This document shows, piece by piece, positions 7,258-9,920 of a stretch of DNA of 9,920 bases (its first letter is position 1; the number at the start of each line of letters is the position of its first letter). The notes below the pieces were generated by a model. The model made no database searches, was not told the DNA's origin, and saw only the letters and a program-made list of their open reading frames with translations. The stretch comes from an uncultured Clostridia bacterium (GTDB taxonomy: Bacteria > Bacillota > Clostridia > Lachnospirales > Lachnospiraceae), in assembly GCA_946623485.1 (NCBI GenBank), contig CAMORF010000053.1, forward strand, positions 1 to 9,920. Direction: 5' to 3'. The translations under genes were made by a program, and so were the position numbers.

Positions 7258-7286
7258 AGTATAACAAATGGGAAACAACTTGACAA
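7258..7286 (-). promoter_or_regulatory. Sigma-70-type promoter of the response regulator
   Basis: Read on the minus strand, TTGTCA (7286-7281) is followed after exactly 17 bases by TATACT (7263-7258). Transcription would start near 7251, giving a leader of only about 18 bases that contains the ribosome binding site. This is the best promoter match in the window. Confidence 0.75.
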
Positions 7287-7339
7287 GATTTCAGGTTTTT
7301 CAGGATCTGTTGGAGAATTACCGGGATATTCTGTTTTTC

Positions 7340-7410
7340 CGTCCCTCCGGCCGTACAGTTCAGCGCCTTCAAATCGTCCCTCCGGCCGTACAGTTCAGCA
7401 CCTGTTAAAT
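7340..7410. repeat. Tandem ~35-bp direct repeat, two full units and a degenerate third
   Basis: Units at 7340-7374 (35 bp) and 7375-7410 (36 bp) share CGTCCCTCCGGCCGTACAGT followed by TCAGC and end in AAAT. A degenerate third begins at 7411 with CGTTCCACCGGCCG. The array sits about 55 bases upstream of the regulator's -35, between two divergent regulatory genes. Confidence 0.85.
7355..7398 (+). promoter_or_regulatory. Candidate LytTR regulator binding half-sites
   Basis: ACAGTTCAG occurs at 7355-7363 and 7390-7398, one in each tandem unit. It resembles the ACAGTTAAG direct-repeat half-site bound by Staphylococcus AgrA. The start-to-start distance is 35 bp rather than the roughly 21 bp of classical AgrA sites, so the match in sequence is good but the spacing is not. 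Autoregulation by the adjacent regulator is inferred. Confidence 0.4.
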
Positions 7411-7544
7411 CGTTCCACCGGCCGAGGCAGTACCGGATCCGGAAGATGGCACACGCGCCGGATGATCCGCTTCAGGGGCAGTTTGCAACACTTCACGTTT
7501 AAAAAAGAACCGCCTGCGTGAAACAACGGAAGATAGGATGGGTT

Positions 7545-7698
7545 CTGTAGTATAACATATTTGAATAAGTCGTATTGTAATCAATTCTGAATGGCTTTGC
7601 AGCTCTACTTTAGGTGAGTGATTTTTGAGCAGTGCAATCAGATGAAAAGACAAGTAAGATCATAAGTTCAAGTAAGATCATAAGTGATTTATGAACAG
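7545..7698 (-). repeat. Copy C: diverged, inverted copy of the palindromic element
   Basis: Read against the reverse complement of copy A, the right half aligns well: GTGATTTTTGAGC, then CAGATGAAAAGACAAGTAAGAT, interrupted by an 18-bp duplication, then ATGAACAGATCGTTAAG against GTAACAGATCCTTAG. The left half (from CTGTAGTATAAC to GCAGCTC) is only loosely similar but keeps pairing at TTGCAGCTC with GAGCAGTGCAA. It ends 77 bases before the kinase start and so may be transcribed in its leader. Confidence 0.65.
7651..7686. repeat. 18-bp tandem duplication inside copy C
   Basis: CAAGTAAGATCATAAGTT (7651-7668) is followed directly by CAAGTAAGATCATAAGTG (7669-7686), 17 of 18 identical. Copies A and B have a single version of this segment, so the duplication is a change specific to copy C. 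Confidence 0.9.
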
Positions 7699-7775
7699 AT
7701 CGTTAAGGAAGCAGGATGGGCTATATGGAATGGATGGACAGATCCTGAAGGAATAGGCAAACGGCAGGGGGAGAT

Positions 7776-9134
7776 ATGGAACTGGCTGAAATTCGGAATA
7801 CTCCGGGATGTTTTTATGCCATTGCCTACTGGCTGGCTGTTTTTCTGATCTATTATCCCTTCCGCAGGAGAGGAAAGCATATCCTGGCACGGGTGGTGGC
7901 AGGCATTGGGATGCTGGCATTTCTGCTGGTATTCATGGAGGCGACAAAGGGAGTCAGGAATGACCTGTTCATTCTTTCCATGGCCGTCATTTACTGTCTG
8001 ATATGTGTATATATCCGTTTTCTGTTCGGATGCCGGTGGACGGAAGCCGGATACTTCTGTGCCGAATCCATTATGACCGGGGAATTCATGGCATCCCTGA
8101 GCTGGCAGCTTTGTTATTATCTTGCGCGTCATTTGTCGGGGCGGCTTACGGTATGGCTGGAGATTACATGCATGCTTGGAGTCTATAGCGCATGTATCAT
8201 GGTCGGGATTCTGCTGAAACGGAGGTACTTGAGGGATGGGACAGATGCGGTAATCACCCGGCGGGATACGGTCGTGATCTGGATCAGTGTCCTGTCCATC
8301 ATCAGCATCAGCAATCTCAGTTATATCACCAGCAACAGCCTGTTCAGTTCCACCAATGCCTGGGAGATCTTTATGCTTCGGACGATGGCGGATGCCTGCG
8401 GTGTCATCCTGATCATTGCCTATCGGGTCCAGGCGCGGGAGATGCAGACAAGGCTTGAGCGTGACGCACTGCACAGCATCAATGAGATGCAGTACAGAAC
8501 CTACCGGCTTTCCCGGGAAAGCATAGATATGGTGAATCAGAAGTATCATGACCTGAAGCATCAGATCGTATTGCTGCGGGAAGAGGCAGGATCGGCCCGG
8601 AGCAAGGAATACCTGGATCAGATGGAGCAGGAGATCCGTATCTATGAGGATCAGAATAAGACCGGAAACCGTGTACTGGATGTTGTCCTGACAGCCAAGA
8701 GTGCTCACTGCAGGGCGAAGGATATTGAGCTGAAGGTCATCGCTGACGGAAGCCTCCTGAGCTTTATGGACGATATGGAGATCAGCGCGCTCTTCGGCAA
8801 TATGCTGGACAATGCCATCGAAAATGCGGAAAGGCAGCCGGATCATGAGAAACGTCTGGTGAGCCTGTATGTGACCCGGGAGAAGGGATTCCTCCTGATC
8901 CGGATGCAGAATTACTGTGATGAGAAACTGAAGTTTAAGAACGGAATGCCCGTAACGACCAAGGCAGATCATCATCTCCACGGGTACGGGATGAAGAGCA
9001 TGCAGAAGACCGTCCAGAAGTATAATGGATCGGTTGTCGCAGCTCAGGAAAACAACTGGTTTGTGCTCAGGATCCTGATCCCGTTGAAAGAGATGCCGGA
9101 TCCACACACAGGAAAGGAGAACGCAACACCATGA
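7776..9134 (+). CDS. AgrC-like sensor histidine kinase with multi-pass membrane domain
   Basis: The protein has 452 residues. ATG 7776 follows AGGGGGAG. Residues about 10-220 contain six or seven hydrophobic segments (roughly 13-29, 38-55, 63-84, 100-118, 127-147, 165-185, 200-217), followed by a helical stretch and the phospho-acceptor motif YHDLKHQI (257-264, His258). The ATP-binding domain has the N-box FGNMLDNAIENAE (340-352) and the G-box HGYGMKSMQKTVQKYNGS (402-419). This is the architecture of the AgrC/HPK10 kinases that signal to LytTR regulators, and the divergent neighbour is such a regulator. The usual signal of this class is a peptide, but no agrB- or agrD-like gene is seen. Its stop overlaps the start of a GH43 gene (ATGA), so the two are translationally coupled. 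Confidence 0.92.
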   Translation: MELAEIRNTPGCFYAIAYWLAVFLIYYPFRRRGKHILARVVAGIGMLAFLLVFMEATKGVRNDLFILSMAVIYCLICVYIRFLFGCRWTEAGYFCAESIMTGEFMASLSWQLCYYLARHLSGRLTVWLEITCMLGVYSACIMVGILLKRRYLRDGTDAVITRRDTVVIWISVLSIISISNLSYITSNSLFSSTNAWEIFMLRTMADACGVILIIAYRVQAREMQTRLERDALHSINEMQYRTYRLSRESIDMVNQKYHDLKHQIVLLREEAGSARSKEYLDQMEQEIRIYEDQNKTGNRVLDVVLTAKSAHCRAKDIELKVIADGSLLSFMDDMEISALFGNMLDNAIENAERQPDHEKRLVSLYVTREKGFLLIRMQNYCDEKLKFKNGMPVTTKADHHLHGYGMKSMQKTVQKYNGSVVAAQENNWFVLRILIPLKEMPDPHTGKENATP

Positions 9135-9920
9135 AACAGGCATTGAATCCATACCTTCCCAGCTGGGAATATGTGCCGGACGCGGAGCCGCACATCGTAG
9201 ACGGGAGGGTTTATATCTATGGCTCCCATGATCTGTTCAACGGCATTAATTTCTGCCTCGGGGATTATGTATGCTGGTCTGCGCCGGTGGATGACCTGTC
9301 TGACTGGAAGTATCACGGCGTGATCTTCCGCAGGGAGCAGGATCCGGCGGCACCGAAGAACCGGATCACCAATGGTCTGGCAGCTCCGGATATGGTAGTG
9401 GGGCCGGACGGACGCTATTACCTGTATTACTTCATGGGCGGTACCAAGATGATCTCCGTGGCGGTCAGCGATGAGCCGGGCGGGAAATATGAGTTCTACG
9501 GATATGTGAAGTACCAGGACGGAACACCGATCGGGAAGCGGGGAGAGCCCTTCCAGTTTGATCCGGGATGCCTGAAGGATGAGGACGGGCGCCTTTACCT
9601 TTATACCGGATTTGCCTTCAGCGGGAATCCGATCCTGCTGGACGGCTCCAAGCCGACCCTGGATGGCCCTATGTGGTTCGAGATCGACACGAAAGACATG
9701 CTGACGGTCATTTCCGGGGATGACATTCATTACCTGGGTGTGCTGACGGGAGAGAAGGCGAAGGGGACTCCTTATGAAGCACAGCCCTTTGGCGAAGCCA
9801 GTTCCATGCGTAAGTTTAACGGGAAATACTATTTTATCTACAGTTCGTTGAACAGCCACAACCTGTGCTATGCGGTGAGCGATTCGCCGACCGGGGGATT
9901 TACTTATGGCGGGGGACTGG
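9131..9920 (+). CDS. Glycoside hydrolase family 43 (3' end outside window)
   Basis: The frame starts at ATG 9131, overlapping the kinase stop, with AAGGAG 11 bases upstream, and runs open to the right edge (263 codons seen). The N-terminus NPYLPSWEYVPDAEPH carries the catalytic base (Asp17) and IYGSHD follows, as in many GH43 arabinofuranosidase/xylosidase-type enzymes. LAAPDMVVGPDGRYYLYY supplies the pKa-modulating Asp87, and FGEASSMRKFNGKYYFIYSS supplies the general acid Glu222. These make the five-bladed beta-propeller core. There is no signal peptide, so the enzyme probably works in the cytoplasm on imported oligosaccharides. Substrate (arabinose-, xylose- or galactose-containing) cannot be told. 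Its coupling to a sensor kinase suggests regulation of, or by, glycan use. Confidence 0.9.
   Translation, partial: MKQALNPYLPSWEYVPDAEPHIVDGRVYIYGSHDLFNGINFCLGDYVCWSAPVDDLSDWKYHGVIFRREQDPAAPKNRITNGLAAPDMVVGPDGRYYLYYFMGGTKMISVAVSDEPGGKYEFYGYVKYQDGTPIGKRGEPFQFDPGCLKDEDGRLYLYTGFAFSGNPILLDGSKPTLDGPMWFEIDTKDMLTVISGDDIHYLGVLTGEKAKGTPYEAQPFGEASSMRKFNGKYYFIYSSLNSHNLCYAVSDSPTGGFTYGGGL

Larger units (their letters stand above)
7234..7775. other. 542-bp divergent intergenic region between regulator and kinase
   Basis: It contains the regulator promoter and ribosome binding site, a tandem ~35-bp repeat (7340-7410), a stretch with no recognised feature other than the palindrome CCGGATCCGG (7433-7442), and inverted palindrome copy C (7545-7698). 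No clear promoter for the kinase was found. Short open frames, such as an 18-codon one at 7446 and a 10-codon one at 7714, have weak ribosome binding sites and no peptide-pheromone character. Confidence 0.65.

Noticed and set aside
7280..7285. Perfect TTGACA on the plus strand as the -35 of a kinase promoter
   Set aside because: The hexamer 17 bases downstream is GGATCT and no nearby alternative resembles TATAAT; it overlaps the minus-strand -35 by near-symmetry. It is also almost 500 bases from the kinase start.
7446..7502. 18-codon plus-strand frame (MAHAPDDPLQGQFATLHV) as a possible signal peptide for the kinase
   Set aside because: It has only a weak ribosome binding site, and no hydrophobic leader, conserved Cys or acidic tail as in AgrD-type precursors.
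7405..7653. 82-codon minus-strand open frame in the divergent intergenic region
   Set aside because: It starts inside palindrome copy C, has no good ribosome binding site and shows a low-complexity C-terminus. The first residues simply translate the repeat.
7714..7746. 10-codon plus-strand frame (MGYMEWMDRS) ahead of the kinase as a leader peptide
   Set aside because: A purine-rich site precedes it, but there is no attenuator structure after it and such a short frame is expected by chance.
7689..9152. 487-codon minus-strand open frame opposite the kinase
   Set aside because: It mirrors the kinase gene, has no domain motif and lacks a good ribosome binding site. The kinase motifs on the plus strand are unmistakable.

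Overview
The window looks like a plant- or mucus-glycan-degrading member of the Clostridia, most likely a Lachnospiraceae-type gut Firmicute. The reasons are strong AGGAGG ribosome binding sites, a G+C content near one half by eye, GH3, GH78 and GH43 glycoside hydrolases of the kind common in that group, and a LytTR/AgrC-type two-component pair. The genus cannot be decided from this sequence.

Layout, left to right. (1) Bases 1-1166 hold the 3' end of a GH3 enzyme whose catalytic barrel lies at the C-terminus and runs into a transmembrane helix. It is followed 15 bases later by a small four-helix membrane protein, probably in the same operon. (2) Bases 1167-1696 are non-coding and carry copy A of a 149-bp imperfect palindrome. 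(3) Bases 1697-2464 encode a secreted acidic protein made of two nearly identical 95-residue units joined by an ETEAETEAE linker. A strong terminator hairpin follows. (4) Bases 2698-6264 encode a secreted 1188-residue alpha-L-rhamnosidase (GH78) with an extra domain inserted near its N-terminus. (5) Bases 6265-6513 carry copy B of the palindrome, between the convergent ends of the rhamnosidase and a response regulator gene. (6) A LytTR response regulator (minus strand, 7233 to 6514) and an AgrC-like sensor kinase (plus strand, 7776-9134) are transcribed away from each other. The 542-bp gap between them contains a clear promoter for the regulator, a tandem ~35-bp repeat with AgrA-like half-sites, and a diverged inverted copy C of the palindrome. 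(7) A GH43 enzyme starts at 9131, overlapping the kinase stop codon, and runs off the window.

Working model (inference): the kinase and regulator form one signalling pair, and the kinase is translationally coupled to a glycan-degrading enzyme. The regulator may control its own region through the tandem repeats, and perhaps the neighbouring hydrolases. No agrB- or agrD-like peptide gene is visible here, so the signal is unknown.

The most unusual features are the three-copy MITE-like palindrome, the tandem repeats between the divergent kinase and regulator genes, and the recently duplicated secreted protein.
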